NCBI GenBank assembly: GCA_037176705.1
Contig: CM073891.1
Span: forward strand, 49,850,571-49,914,570
Source of the DNA: Molossus alvarezi
Taxonomy: Eukaryota; Chordata; Mammalia; Chiroptera; Molossidae
Reading direction: 5' to 3'
DNA: 64,000 bases
Below, piece after piece: positions 1 through 12,024 of this stretch (position 1 is its first letter; each line of letters opens with the position of its first letter). The notes beneath the pieces were generated by a model. It did not search any database. It was not told the DNA's origin and saw nothing but the letters and a program-made list of their open reading frames with translations. Both the position numbers and the translations under genes were made by a program.

Positions 1-1116
1 AATCAGGAATCTAATCAGAAACTCTCAGTCCATGGAACAGCCACACTGGCTGGGCAACAAACCATTTCTTATTTCATTTTTATACAAGAGCGATATTGCA
101 GTTTAAAATACATCATACTATTAACTGTAAGAATGGGTATAACTGTACCATTATCCTACCCATTCAAGTTCTACCTTTTCCCCATTTCTATTCTTTTCTT
201 TATCTCCTCATTAAGTTGTCAGCATTTTGGACAGAGTTTCTTTTGAGATATTTTTCTAAAACAAAAAAATATATAGCCAAGCTACAGTAAATGAGTGGTG
301 AATCATATACACAATAAGTTTTATCCTGCCAAACACTGATAGAGACAAAAAACAGTACAGCTGGAATTTTTCTGCCTTTGGGGCAGAAAGGTTGAAATTA
401 CTGTTTAAATCATATCATTTTATTTTATTGTTGTTCATGAAACAATTCTATGCCAACCCTTTCAGTTGTGATTCTTTACAAATGTCATATTTTCTGAGTC
501 CATGTGCTATGTATGTACCACCAAAATAAACAAATAGATATATAGTTGGTATTTAGGAGGGAACTAGAGAAGATAAAAATAACTTAGACTCACTGAATTC
601 AAGTCATTCCTCCAAAAATGACATGAAACTATGGCCTTTTATTCTTTTTATCATAGTGAATTTTACTCTCCCAACCAAGTCACGAAATCAATTCATCTAC
701 CACTGTAACTTCATTAGATGAAATACAGCATCTGCATACCAGACCTTCATGACTGGCTGAGGACAACACAGATCATTTCCAGTTAAGATTCTCAGGGAAA
801 TTGAGTATACAGAATGGAATGCCCTAAATTAGAATGTCCATAAGAGGAGAACAGAAACAACTGTTTTGATCAGAAACCAAGTTTTCAATGTTTTTTTCCT
901 CAATTTCAGTATAACAAAAACAAAGCTGCTCTTGAAGTTCTTGTTGTGCTCAATTTATCAGTAATTTTGCATGATAAAATGATTTAATTCATTCAATAAA
1001 CTAGAAGTGTATAATGTGTTTAAGCATAGTATATACCATACTTTTGTAGGTTGATTCGATAATATTTGGATATTCAGAATCTATATAAATGTATTCCAAA
1101 AATCCTCAACTTACCA
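1..1116. other. Unassigned AT-rich sequence
   Basis: No gene, RNA gene or repeat family was recognised. Open frames are short, have no family resemblance, and are what AT-rich DNA gives by chance. Confidence 0.6.
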
Positions 1117-1134
1117 AGTCAATGACTAACTTTT

Positions 1135-1771
1135 TTTTTATTTATTAATTTGTTTTTGTTACAGATGTTTCTCATTTTTCTCCTATTGACACCCTCCTCC
1201 CCTTCTCCTCCACCCCGTCCCCAGCTTTGTTGTCTATGTTCATTGGTCATGCATACATGCATGTAAGTTCTGTGGTTTATCTCTCCCCCCTAGCCCCCCC
1301 TCCTCTGAGGCTTGTCAGTCTGTACCCCACCTCTATGTCTCTGGGTTAATTTTGTTCATCAGTTTATTTAGTTCATTATATTCCACAAATAAGTGAGATC
1401 ATGTGACATTTGTCTTTCTCTGCTTGGCTTGTTTCACTTAGGATAATACTATCCAGGTCCTTCCATGCCATCTCAAAGAATAAGAGATCTTTCTTTCTTA
1501 CAGCTGCATAGTATTCCATTGTATTCCACAGCTTTTTTATCTACTCATCTACTGATGGACACTTTGAGTTGTTTCCAGATCTTAGCTATTGTATAGTGCT
1601 GCTATAAACATAGGGGTACATATATTCTTTCTGATTGGTGTTTCATGCTTCTTAGGGTATATTCCTAGAAGTAGGATCCCAGGGTCAAATGGCAGTTCAA
1701 TTTTTAACATTTTGAGGTAACACCATAGTGTTTTCCACAGTGGATGCACCAGTCTGCATTCTCACCAGCAG
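1135..1771 (-). mobile_element. 5'-truncated L1 3' end (bat lineage)
   Basis: Read on the minus strand, this is the last part of L1 ORF2 followed by the L1 3' UTR and an A-rich tail, which appears as the T-run at its left end. It shares the landmark block around 'gcatacatgcatgtaagttctgtgg' in shortened form with the L1 ends at 5.1, 15, 53 and 54.5 kb. An 18-bp target-site duplication, agtcaatgactaactttt, flanks it at 1117-1134 and 1772-1789, so both ends are fixed. The copy is about 640 bp long, is truncated at 5', and cannot code for anything. Confidence 0.92.
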
Positions 1772-1827
1772 AGTCAATGACTAACTTTTGAATTATTCTC
1801 ACCAATAATTTTTCAGTATAATTTGTT

Positions 1828-2052
1828 CTTTTTTTTTTTAATTTTTATTCTTTATTGATTTTAGAGAGAGAAAGGGAGAGGGAGAGAGAGATAGAAACAT
1901 TGATGGGAGATAACACTGATTAGCCACCTCCTGCATGGCCCCCACAGGGGATTTGGCCCACAACTGGGCATGTGCCCTGACTGGGAATCAAACCAGCGAC
2001 CTCTGGGCACATGGGTTGACACTCAACCACTGAGCTGCCACATTGGCCGGGC
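1828..2052 (-). mobile_element. VES-type tRNA-derived SINE, class 2
   Basis: The minus strand begins GCCCGGCC and carries a diverged tRNA-like head with A and B boxes. A CT-rich body and an A-rich tail follow (T-run at 1828-1840). The body has the 'gggcatgtgccctgactggg' block typical of the second structural class in this window. The head is worn, which suggests an older copy. It lies about 40 bp from the L1 stub on its left. No clean target-site duplication was found. Confidence 0.88.
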
Positions 2053-5000
2053 TGCTTTTATATTTTTAATCTGGTCAAGGGTCCACTTCGAAAAAATTCT
2101 GTCTGCTTAATCTAGAATGAAAAAAAAAAATGAAGGAGGAAACTGAAGAAAGTTGAAAAAACGTATGAGCCCAAGTTAAATTGTTTTAAACAAAAAGACC
2201 AGGAATATAGGACCAATTTTCAAGTACTTGAGAATGTAATTTCTTAATGCATATTTCCTGGTGAATAAATGTAAATGAAAACCTGGTCAATCTGAAGTGT
2301 TCATGACCCTCATGTTCTAAATGGAGGTGAATGGAAATAGCCTAGAATAAAAGGAAATAGCTCAGAAAAAGTCTCCATAAATTATCTTAACAAGAAATGA
2401 CAATGTTGTAAAAATCTTTGCTACATTTCTGATTCATGGATTCTGTTTTACAGACCTAATTTACCTACTGTGCACAGTAAATAACACAGATCCTTGAATA
2501 TTAAAAATATTATGGTTTTCTTTTGAAAAATTACTTTAGTGTTTTAAACATGGGTAAAATTGGGGTCATATTGATGTTATAGAGCATGCAATATGGGTTT
2601 AACTTGCCCATTTAAAAAAAGATAATTGAAAAGTAAGATAGCCATTTAATTAATTGTACCCATTGCTAATTAATTTTACTTCTAATATATATCTTATAAT
2701 CAAATTTAAAAGCAAACCTTATTCACTTGCATTTACCCTAATTCCAAGAGTATAAACAGTACTCTACTTTCAACCTAGTCCATATTATTAGAAAATGCCC
2801 TGAACCTTACAGGTTAATCTTAAAAATATCTTTAAACTTGAAAGATTCTGAAATGTTTTTAATTATAACCAGTGATTTAGTACAAGCGTATTAAATAAAT
2901 GTAAATTGAATTCCATAAAGTAAAACTAAATCATTATGAATTCAAGACTTTTACAACATGCATTTTAATGAGAAAAATATGTAGTTTGAAAACTGCAATT
3001 TTTTTTTGGCATAAAGTAAGCTTTGCACCTGCTGGAAACTCAAACTATGAAAGGATTTCATTTGAGTTATTTATTCTAACTGCTGTATTTCTTTTGATTT
3101 TTGAAATTTCCTAAATTAAGAAAATACAAATAATAGAATTACTTTATTATAAAGAGCAGTTTTAAAACTATTTTAAAAAATTAGCTCTGATATTTAAATT
3201 TTTTTTATGATGTTGAAAAAGAGATGGGCTCTGAAATTCCAGGCATGGATGTTGTGCTACAAGTTTTACAAAGTGATTATGCAACCTTCGATAATCACAC
3301 AAAGCAGCTTAACTTTGATTAAGTGTATCTGAGAAGCACAGAGGTAAATTATATGACACCTTTTTTCAATTTTATGTTGACAAATTTATTCCTAAAAACA
3401 TGAACAACCTCTGAATCCCTGTTCTCTAGATTTGAAAGGTTTTACATTGAAAGAGATTATAACTCCAGAAGTATTAACATATTTTTCACTTGCCTCAAAA
3501 TTGCGTGGAGCATGTCAGGATGAGCCTAGCACATGTAGTTTATCATGCAGGTTGCCGCTAACATGCATAGACTGAAATTATCTTGACTCCAAAGTGCAAT
3601 ACAGTAAACTGCACTTTTTGGACAGTATCCTTATGAACAGCGCTTTAAAAAAAATCTACAAGTTTAAATAACCCTTTAAAGATTATGTCATTAAGAATTA
3701 AATCCTAAATTTTTAAATGTACATCTATAAATATCTTTTTAAATTTTGTTATGGGGAATTAGAAGTTTAATACTTGCATTTTTATATTTTGTCTTTGCAT
3801 ATGAATACTTGAAAATGTTTTACAACCTCATGTGCGTATTACAAACTTTATTGTGAAAGAAGTTTTCAACAGCCCATATTAACCTGTATAAGTATACTTA
3901 ACTTTTGCTATAAAACTGTGATAAATCAGGAGAGAAACAATATAGGAATGAGGCAGAACAGGGTATTCTTGATTGGTTGTCATCTACTCAGCAGTAATGT
4001 AATGCAATTAAATAACTCAAAACAAAATTAGAACTGGATTGTCTTCATTTTTTCCCACATAAAATATAATTGACAATAAATTTTGAGGCATGAGAACACG
4101 AAGTAAACAAATGTGCAATCTATCAAAGAAAGAAAGGAAAGAATGATGAAAAGAAGGGAAATAAAAAAAAAAAAAAGTGGTTTCATTGTACACAGCAATG
4201 ACAAGAAGGGCAAAAGGGATTTCTGTGATACCACTATTTCAGTGAATATACCATTAGCCAGATATAAAGATGGTAGGAAAGACATATAACTTTAGGAAAC
4301 AGGAAACTTTCCCACTGCCAATATAAGAAATTAATCAGAATGTTAACTGGGAAGAAATTTATTTATTCATTACACAGAGCCTGGGGTATCTTTACGAAGA
4401 GAAAACCAATGTAATTTACTTTCCTGGCAGGGTGACCAAGCCACAGAAGCAAGAAGAAAAGGTAAGATCTCAATTCTCCTTCAGAACACTGACTAGATTT
4501 GGCAGGGACATTTTGTTTTTGTTTGTGTTTTCAAAGAAGGTGAGCTTAATTAATTTTGTATAATTCTTTAAGATCTTGTGCTCTGATTTGGGGGTAGTTT
4601 ACAACTAATTGGCTATCAGAGGCTGGTGTTAATAACTGTAAATTGGTTCCTGGTGAATATGAGAAACTAGTAAAAAAAAACAAAAACTAAAAGTAAGCAG
4701 GGAATCTTGGAGCTTGGAATGACTAGATCTTGGGAAAAAACAAGCTGTTTTTCACAATTTTTGAAGTAATCACCAAGGAGAACCATAGTGGCTCAGAGTT
4801 CCACTGGAAATGATCATCCAAAGGACAGATGACTTAACTAGAAGTATGTTCTCATGAAGTACTGAGTGTGTTTTAAAGGAGTATAATATAGCTAAATGGA
4901 TTTAAGAAAGAATATTGATATTTAATTGGAGAAATGATACAAAATAGAAGCCAGTGATGACAATAGTCTTATATGGTAGAGGTGCACAAATAGGAATAAA

Positions 5001-5080
5001 AAAATAAAAATGGAAAGCTATGATACAGTCAAGGAGATTCTACCACTAAGCATGGAAATTAGGTCTATTAAATATGAAGC
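2053..5080. other. Unassigned AT-rich sequence
   Basis: About 3 kb with no recognised repeat or gene. The stretch 3225-3640 is a little less AT-rich and holds a small perfect hairpin (3591-3617). Purine-rich, A-rich sequence lies at 4120-4180. Confidence 0.5.
3591..3617. other. Short perfect inverted repeat (hairpin)
   Basis: AAAGTGCA and its exact reverse complement TGCACTTT are separated by 11 bases. Three further pairs form beyond a two-base bulge (TCC with GGA). The stem is much too short for a microRNA precursor, so this is recorded as a structural oddity only. Confidence 0.35.
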
Positions 5081-5096
5081 CATAGTCTTTATTTAT

Positions 5097-5266
5097 TTAT
5101 TTATTTTTAATTTATTTTTTTATCTTGATTATTATGGGGTTTTCTTTATTAATTACTTTTTGTTACAGATGTTTCTCCTTTTTCCCCCACTGATTTCCCC
5201 CTCCCCTTCCCTCCCTGCCCTTTCCCCAGTTTGTTGTCCATGTCCACTGTTCATGCATACATGCAT
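5097..5266 (-). mobile_element. Very short L1 3' end stub
   Basis: The minus strand shows only the last ~140 bases of the bat L1 3' UTR ('gcatgtatgcatgaacagtg' region and the G-rich tract, seen here as C-rich) plus an A-rich tail made of ATTT-like units. Flanking near-identical sequence, 'catagtct-tattta' at 5081-5096 and 'catagtctatattta' at 5267-5281, looks like the target-site duplication. It is severely 5'-truncated. Confidence 0.85.
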
Positions 5267-5282
5267 CATAGTCTATATTTAA

Positions 5283-5725
5283 AGAAAAAGAATAAATAGG
5301 CATCATTAGAGAGAATGACTAATACAAAGTAGGAGAGTCAAAGAAGGACTCCAGTACTAACAATGCCTCAAAAATGATGGCTCTCATGATACAGAAGCTA
5401 AGCCTTCTGGAAAAGTGCACTGACAAAAGAGGCATCTCCAAAAAGCTTCCTATTACTAAATCATGCAGATACAAATACCGTCATCAAAAGACTCAGAGAA
5501 TCATGTTTAAGTTTAGGCCTGGGAGCTTAACTGAAGGACTTGGGAGAGGAGGCTGTTTTTATTTTTAATTGCTTCCTAGGCAAAGAAGCCTGCAAGGGAA
5601 AATTGGAAGGTGAACTTGGCTCTAGGCTCTCCCTCTTCCATTTTATTAGTCTTATTAGTTCTTGAATATAGTTTAACTTCCACTTGTTTTTGTTTTTTTA
5701 ATGATGCTCATGTAGTTTTGGATAG
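5283..5725. other. Unassigned sequence
   Basis: Nothing recognised. It lies between the L1 stub and a MIR. Confidence 0.5.
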
Positions 5726-5957
5726 CATATTTAGTGGTTAAGAATGGGAGGTCTGAAGATAATTTCTAAGATAAATATTCTCCCTTTAGTACTAAACTGG
5801 ATAGCCTTAAATAAGTTACTTAATCTCTTTAAAACTCAATTACCATATCCATAAAATTGCAGTAATAATCATACCTACCACACAGAGAGTTGAGAGAATT
5901 AGAGAATTCTCAATCCCGACCACATAATAAATGCTTAACAAATAGTAATTTTACTAT
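5726..5957 (+). mobile_element. MIR SINE relic
   Basis: Consecutive MIR landmarks appear in order. They are a 'tagtggttaagaatgggaggtct' head in shortened match, then 'aataagttacttaatctctttaaa' and 'taaaattgcagtaataatcatacctacc', and finally 'cataataaatgcttaacaaatag' near the end. These match the core and tail of mammalian-wide MIR with many substitutions, as expected for an element older than placental mammals. Confidence 0.85.
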
Positions 5958-6960
5958 CACGATTCCAGGCTTTTATGGGTCTATTAACAACATGGGAAAG
6001 CATATTTGAGCATTAGTTATGAAACTATCAGAAAGAATGGGGACACTCTTTGACAAAGTTGTGTAACAATGAATATGATGTTGACCAAGGAAAACCATAT
6101 CATTTCAGATCATCCTTATCAAACTTCCTAATCCCACCTTTCAGTTATGGCTTCCTATAACAATCCAAACACTTTAAGTTTCACATGGCCCAGCACATAT
6201 CGAATTCTATATTTATACTCTGTTAACTATTAATATTTGCATACTTTCATGGAACTGTAGTATCTTCATTGGTAATTTTACATTTTCATCAACTACTTAT
6301 ATTTATTCATTTTTTGACATTAGGGATGCACATAACAGTGTGACCCAACAAAGATAAAAATGCAATTCAAACATTTTATGTCTAAGTAAACAAAAATGGG
6401 TTAACTGAAACAAACTATACTATAACTGAATGTTAGCTGAGGCAAGCAAATTCAGTACTACAGTGAAGACATTTCAAGACTGTAACAATTAGAATATCCC
6501 AAGACTTCTGTAAAAAATCAAATTAATTTCTATATTCAAACCTTACACATTATATGTGCACAGATTTGCTTCATATGTGTTCCCTTAGAGGCAATCAATC
6601 TGTCTGCAGACTCTGCTATGGAAACCTACCAAGTGTCAGAGAAGGACTCTTTGAAACCCAAACACTGGACTGTGGGTTACTGGAAAGACTGAGCAGACAG
6701 AGTCCCACACTGTGCCTGTACAAAGAGAGGCTCACTCATTAATCTAGATAAGAAACATATTGTAGAATAAAAGGATGAGGAAAAATGGGAAAGTTACACA
6801 CTAAACGGTAGTGTGGGAGTGGACAACTGAGCAACAGCTGGGGAAAGGAAATGGATGATTTGTCCTGACACAGATCATCAAGCTGCCTCAGAAGCCAAAC
6901 AAAGTAGCAATGGGAGAGTTTCTCTATAGACATCTGCTGAAATTCTCTTTCAGCAAAGTC
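5958..6960. other. Unassigned sequence
   Basis: No recognised gene. The right half leads into a CR1/L3-like relic and could be more of the same decayed LINE, but I cannot show this. Confidence 0.45.
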
Positions 6961-6964
6961 ACAT

Positions 6965-7240
6965 CATATGACAAGTTCCTGACACACCTTATTGAAAATT
7001 CCATTCATCAAAGATAAAGGAAATGAATTATTTGGGAAATGACTCTCTGGATCTAGTTTTAACCAACAAAGAATTGATTCATTAAGTGAGAGAAATAGGA
7101 ACCTTGGGAGAAAAGAGTTCACTGGCCTAAAATTCCATGATAGCCCAGGAGATGGAGACTGGATTCCCTTTCTGATTGGACATTTTGAAATACACATCCA
7201 TGTCCCAAAGGTGATAATTTTGGTCAAATTTTCTTCGTTT
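6965..7240 (+). mobile_element. Possible CR1/L3-type LINE relic (endonuclease end)
   Basis: Conceptual translation of the plus strand around 7020-7150 gives 'NDSLDLVLTNKELIH', a stop, then 'VREIGTLGEKS' and another stop. This resembles the conserved block at the end of the CR1-clade endonuclease domain (LDLVLTN ... G.LG.SDH). The order and spacing fit, but the SDH residues are lost and there are at least two in-frame stops. If correct, it is an ancient relic from before the placental radiation. A search against CR1/L3 proteins would settle it. Confidence 0.5.
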
Positions 7241-7785
7241 ATTTTATGGTCCTTTAAAAAAAAAGTCTTAACACCTTTATTTAGATCTAACTTCCAGTCA
7301 TTTTTAAAGAAAAATGTGAGTATCTGTAGGTATTTTAATGGACCCCATTAAACATATAATTTTGTCTTTTTGTATTTAATTTTATAATGTGAATGTGTTT
7401 CGATTGATTACTGTGATTAATCTAATTTGAATAACAATGAGCTTTATGGTTTAGATAACCGTATCCTAGTCCCACATAATGATACAGCAGCCATGATGCT
7501 CCTGTGACATTAATCCCGCCTCGGTGTGCCCCTGACTGGCGGCAGACAACAGTTCTCAGAGCTTGATCCAGAGAACTTTAAGTTCCTCAGGAAATTTCCA
7601 GGTGCTCTGCAAGGACACAACTACTTTTAAAATAATTTGAATATATAAGTTACCTCTTTTGGCTCATATTCTGGCGAGTGTACAGTGCAGTTCCCCAGAG
7701 GCTACAGGTGGGTGCTATCACTAGAAATTAAACATAAAGCAGATATGAGAACCTATCTACTGGAACACATACTGAGAAAATGAAC
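7241..7785. other. Unassigned sequence with a GC-richer island
   Basis: Most is AT-rich. The stretch 7485-7610 is noticeably richer in G and C, with 'cccgcctcggtgtgcccctg' and 'ggcggcagacaa', and matches no repeat I know. It could be a conserved noncoding element or a worn repeat. Confidence 0.4.
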
Positions 7786-8036
7786 AGCCCTGGCTGCTTT
7801 GGCTCAGCACTTAGAGGTGACCATCAGACCTAGGGGTCATGGGTGCGATTTCCAGTAAAGGGCAGTGCCCGGGTTGCAGGTCCCATTCCTGGGCCCAGTC
7901 TGGGTCATGCCAGAGGCAACCAGTCAATGAGTCTCTCACATGGATGTTTATTTCTCTCTCTCCTTTCCTCCCTTTCATTCTATTTAAAAATCAAAGGGAA
8001 AATATCTTAAGGTGAGGATTAAAAAAAAAAAAGAAA
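7786..8036 (+). mobile_element. VES-type SINE, older copy
   Basis: It starts GCCCTGGCTGCTTTGGCTCAG, an A-box-like head. Several diverged body blocks follow, then a CT-rich segment, then 'aaggtgaggatt' and an A-tail. That terminal block links it to class 1, although the body is strongly diverged. Imperfect flanking repeats 'gaaaatgaaca' (7775-7785) and 'gaaaatacaca' (8037-8047) are probably the target-site duplication. Confidence 0.85.
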
Positions 8037-8047
8037 GAAAATACACA

Positions 8048-9348
8048 AAACTATAAAGCAATGTTACATTCTCATTAATGTGTTTTAGAAATATGTTTTC
8101 ATTAAATATTGTGTTAACATGTGATTAGTTTATTACAACATAAAATGAAGTGATATACACATAATTTTAAATGTATGTGTTACAATTTATATTATAATAT
8201 ATGTAGCTAGATATAAATATTTTTTTAGGGTTCTAAGTAATTTAAATGAATATAATGAGGTCCTGAAGTCAATGTTTTATATATTAACATAATCCTTTGT
8301 AATATTTTCTGAAACCACTTTGCTTAATTTATACTTTTCACATTAATACTGTTTAAATAGAGAGAAGAAATTTAGAGGTTAAATATGTGAAATAATTTTT
8401 TAAATAAAAATTTTAATTTTGTTTTCAAGTATATATTTTTTCTTATCATTTAAGCTTAGAAATCTATCACACTTGAATTTAAGCTATATTTATTTTGTTT
8501 CTGATACTTTAGTCACTTGAATTTTTATATTTAATTACTTTAGTCTCAGAAAAAGTATATTGTTGTATGGTATTAAAAAAACACAAAACACTAAGTATTT
8601 TATCACCCAAGATTAATTTTGTTGTGTGCTATAAGAGCCTATGTGTTTATCTTTTCAAATAGCAAAAATCAATTTTCTATTAACACCATTATGCTCCTAT
8701 TTTTTGTTTGTTTATGTAATTTTTTGTTTTTGAGTAAGTATGAATCAGAAGAAAAATGTATTATATACGAAACAGGTAAACAGAATTGAAAATAACTTTT
8801 GCATTCAAAAGAATTTAGTAACTTTTGAATAAACTGTTTAGATCAGGCAGGCCCAAAGGACACACAGAGATCTTGAGGAGGGAGAGGGAAAAAAAAAAAA
8901 AAAAAGCAGAACAAGGGGAAAAAAGAGGTGGGACTGTAAAATTGTTTGCATTCTTTTAACCACAAGAATGAGGGCACTGAAAAACACAGAAGGCCTTCAA
9001 GGAAGTAGAGTTATAATTCTTGATCAAAGCTGCCCTGTGCACTAATTCTTTTCCAACTGGCCAGCAACAATATCTTGCCTTCTCATTACCTCTGGTTATG
9101 GTACTACAAAGGGAATAAAAACATATAACATTTATATAATAATATAGGAATAGAGATAGAGTTGAAATATTCAGTTCAATCCTAATGGAGATCTGAGGGG
9201 CCTTTGGATGGGGTTTGTTTCACAGGAAAATAAATGACATGACAAGAAAAAATATGTAGCACAACTCCCTTTAGACTGCATGCTGTAGAGAACATTGTTT
9301 TATCCAAGTTACTGAAACGCTCATGCTTGGAAGGGAATCCCATGCATA
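8048..9348. other. Unassigned very AT-rich sequence
   Basis: No gene or repeat family recognised. A purine run with a long A tract sits at 8876-8905. Confidence 0.55.
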
Positions 9349-9980
9349 GACATGTGTCACTTAAGAAATAAGTGTTCTGAGAAATGCATCGCTAGGTGAT
9401 TTCATCATTGTGTGAACATTACAGAGTGCACTTACACAAACCTAGATGATATAACCTATGACACACCTAGGCTATATGGTCTAGCCTGTTGCTTCTAGGC
9501 TACAAAGCTGTGGAGCATGCTACTATACCAAACATGAGATTAAATCAAGCAGAAGAGAAAATAATGTAATCAAGAGACAGGGTAAACATGAGATGTGTGA
9601 GGCTGCTGATGGGGTAACAGGGCATACTATTTTACAGCAAACTTTCTTTTTATAACCAGAAAGAGTACACTCTAAAATAATAATAAAAATTACAGTATAG
9701 TAAATCCATAAACTGGAAACATAACCATTAATTATCATGTTCAAGTATTATGTACTCTACATAAGTGAATGTGCCATAGTTTTATACAACTTGTAGCGCA
9801 ATAGATTTGTTTACACCACCATCGCCACAAACCAGTGAGTGATGTGTTGTGCTCCATGTTATGACAGCTGTGTCACTGGGTGCTAGAAGTTTCTCAGCTC
9901 CTTTATAATTTCATGGGCCCACCATCGTATATGTGGTTCTTTGTTGACTGCAAGAAATGTCCTTATGTGGTGCTTGACTG
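9349..9980 (-). mobile_element. Internally deleted Tigger-type DNA transposon (Tigger1/MER2 group)
   Basis: The ends form diverged terminal inverted repeats ('gacatgtgtcacttaag' at the left, and 'cagtcaagcaccacataagg' read inward from the right). Each is flanked by TA (9347-9348 and 9981-9982), the target used by the Tc1/mariner/pogo superfamily. Internal sequence such as 'cacctaggctatatggtcta' is characteristic of the Tigger1/MER2 subterminal region. The element is 632 bp against about 2.4 kb for a full Tigger1, and the transposase is deleted. It lies in the opposite orientation to the copy at 20.9 kb. Confidence 0.88.
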
Positions 9981-9982
9981 TA

Positions 9983-10334
9983 TAGAGTTTGGAACCAGAA
10001 AAATAAGATTATTCTAACCAGAATGAAAAGATTACCAGAGTGATATTTAGATGCCTTTATGGTTTAGAACAGTCTATGTTTCATAGCACTGGGTTTGTGC
10101 TTTCTGTACTTTTTACAAGTGTGCCCATTTTGTATTTGAAAAAGAGATGGAAAGCATCCAAATCCACAAAGCTCTAAAGTGGTAAAACTGGCTTCAAACC
10201 ATTATCTCCTGGCCTCCCAAAATTATTCCCCAAGCCAGTCCCTCCCTTTGGGAAAGACTCTCCTTTCCCAAACTAGATTTGACTATGTCTCATACTCTGT
10301 TATTATTTGTCTTATTGGTATGCTTATCCATGTT
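9983..10334. other. Unassigned sequence
   Basis: Nothing recognised between the Tigger relic and the next SINE. Confidence 0.5.
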
Positions 10335-10345
10335 GGTAACCACAC

Positions 10346-10563
10346 ACACACACACACACACACACAAAAGTTTTCATGGATTTTTAGAGAAAGAGGAAGG
10401 GAAAGGGAGAGAGCAAGAGAAACATAGATGTGAGAGAGAAACATCGATTGGTTGCCTCCTGCACACCATTATGAGGGATTCAGCCCACAATCCGGGTATG
10501 TATCCTGACTGGGAATTGGTGCACAGGACGACGCCCACTCAACTGAACCACACAGGCCAGGGC
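10346..10563 (-). mobile_element. VES-type SINE with a (TG)n tail, class 2
   Basis: The minus strand starts GCCCTGGCCTGTGTGGTTCAG, followed by a class-2 body and a CT-rich segment. The perfect 11-bp target-site duplication ggtaaccacac (10335-10345 and 10564-10574) fixes the ends. In place of the usual A-rich tail, the SINE strand ends in about ten TG units (plus strand (CA)n, 10341-10366). The microsatellite abuts the 'cacac' of the duplicated target, so it may have expanded from the target site. Confidence 0.92.
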
Positions 10564-10574
10564 GGTAACCACAC

Positions 10575-10972
10575 TTTTATTGTGAGTTTCTAAGTATCCC
10601 ACCATAGTAGCAAATGTATGTCTGATGTTCAATTTTCACTTCACTTTGTATGACTCTGTGGGTTACAATCATGCTTCACGCTCAATCAAGCAAGAACATG
10701 GAACACATTCTTTCTGCCTCAATAGATGAGCACTCCAAGGCAGAATTGCTTTAGGTTCCCTTAAGAGATTCGCTGGGTTCATCCATAAACAACTGACAGG
10801 TCTTTCTGTTCAAGGGTAATCCACATGCCATTTTCTAGGCATTTTAAGGTAACAGGCATGCTAGCAAGTAAATTGTTATTCCAAAACTAACCATATAAAA
10901 ATGATGATTCAAATTCATTTACTTGGTTGGATAGGATTTTTCACTGTGTTCTCATTTATGGTGGCATAAAGT
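10575..10972. other. Unassigned sequence
   Basis: Nothing recognised. Confidence 0.5.
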
Positions 10973-11190
10973 TATTGAGAGCTATTCTTAAGTCGGCCAG
11001 TGTTCTAAAAGTTTGCATGTAACTCATTTAATCCTCAAAAATACAAAACAAAATAAAACTTATAAGGTAGGCTTATCTCATTCCAAGTTTAGTTTTTGAG
11101 CAAATTGAATTCCTGAGAATTTAAGCAACTTGTCTGAGGTCTTGAAAATAACTATGAATTACATCCATGAATCTACCAGCCCTGTTCTCC
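10973..11190 (-). mobile_element. MIR SINE relic
   Basis: On the plus strand the reverse-complement MIR landmarks appear in order: 'ctcatttaatcctcaaaa', 'ataaggtaggctta', then 'gaatttaagcaacttgtctgaggtc' in shortened match and 'ccagccctgttctcc'. Divergence is high, as expected for MIR. Confidence 0.75.
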
Positions 11191-11719
11191 TCCTTTTCCC
11201 CCTATTCAGATCATACCTACACAGGACACACAAAGTATTGATAACAAAACCTCTAAGAACCATTGATAAAATGCGAGTGAAAGACATTTTCTAATAGTAA
11301 GTAAATGTATAGGTTATACGTGGAATTACCAGTTATGGAGATGTCTCCATGGTTTACTCTAATTACTTAATTTTCCATCTAAACAGGCCAATAAATGCTA
11401 TTTGTCTTATTTTAGGTTACATACAGCTGCCTTTAAAAAGAAGTGTTCTTAAACTAAGCCTGCGAACTCTCATAAGTAATCTACATAATGTGTGTTTATG
11501 TGTTTAAAAATCCTAAATTATAGTTAAAGAGCTAAGGTATATGCCTAAATAAAACATAGCTTCTCATAATATCACTGCTAAACAATAATTTTGCTAAAAA
11601 TTTCTCTTGGTATTCAAAGGATAAATCTGCTATAGATGTTCCAAAAAGATGGTGATCTAGTCTAGCCATCCACAGTTATTCTAGTTCTTTCAGAAGACTG
11701 GATTTGAATTAAGATTTAA
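11191..11719. other. Unassigned sequence
   Basis: Nothing recognised. Confidence 0.5.
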
Positions 11720-11960
11720 GCTTTTGATAAGATGTGTAGGAGAAACAACATTCCAGACAGGAAAAAATGGAATGGAAAGAAAAGGAACATATAGGTGGGG
11801 AAGCAAGAGACACATTTGGAATAATGAGAAGACCTATGTATATATAGGTAGTGATCAGGTTAGAAATATAGGTTGAAATCCAAGTATGAGTAACAAAGAT
11901 TAAGTTGAAGAGATTGAATTTAATTCATTGGGAACTATTCACTTTCCCTGAGCCAAATTT
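11720..11960 (-). mobile_element. L2 LINE fragment
   Basis: The plus strand reads like the reverse complement of the L2 3' region: 'aacattccagacagg', then purine-rich filler, then 'gaatttaattcattgggaac'. Many substitutions separate it from the consensus I recall, so the family is inferred from landmark order. Confidence 0.5.
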
Positions 11961-12024
11961 ACAATCTTGTTTATTTAAAAGGGTCCCTAAGAAATCTTAG
12001 GTTTATGAATTATTGGACCTTCTT

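Noticed and set aside
3591..3617. MicroRNA precursor
   Set aside because: The stem is only 8-11 bp. A precursor needs about 30 bp of imperfect stem.
10179..10593. Two overlapping open frames with Thr-His repeats
   Set aside because: They come from the (CA)n tract and the antisense of a VES-type SINE.
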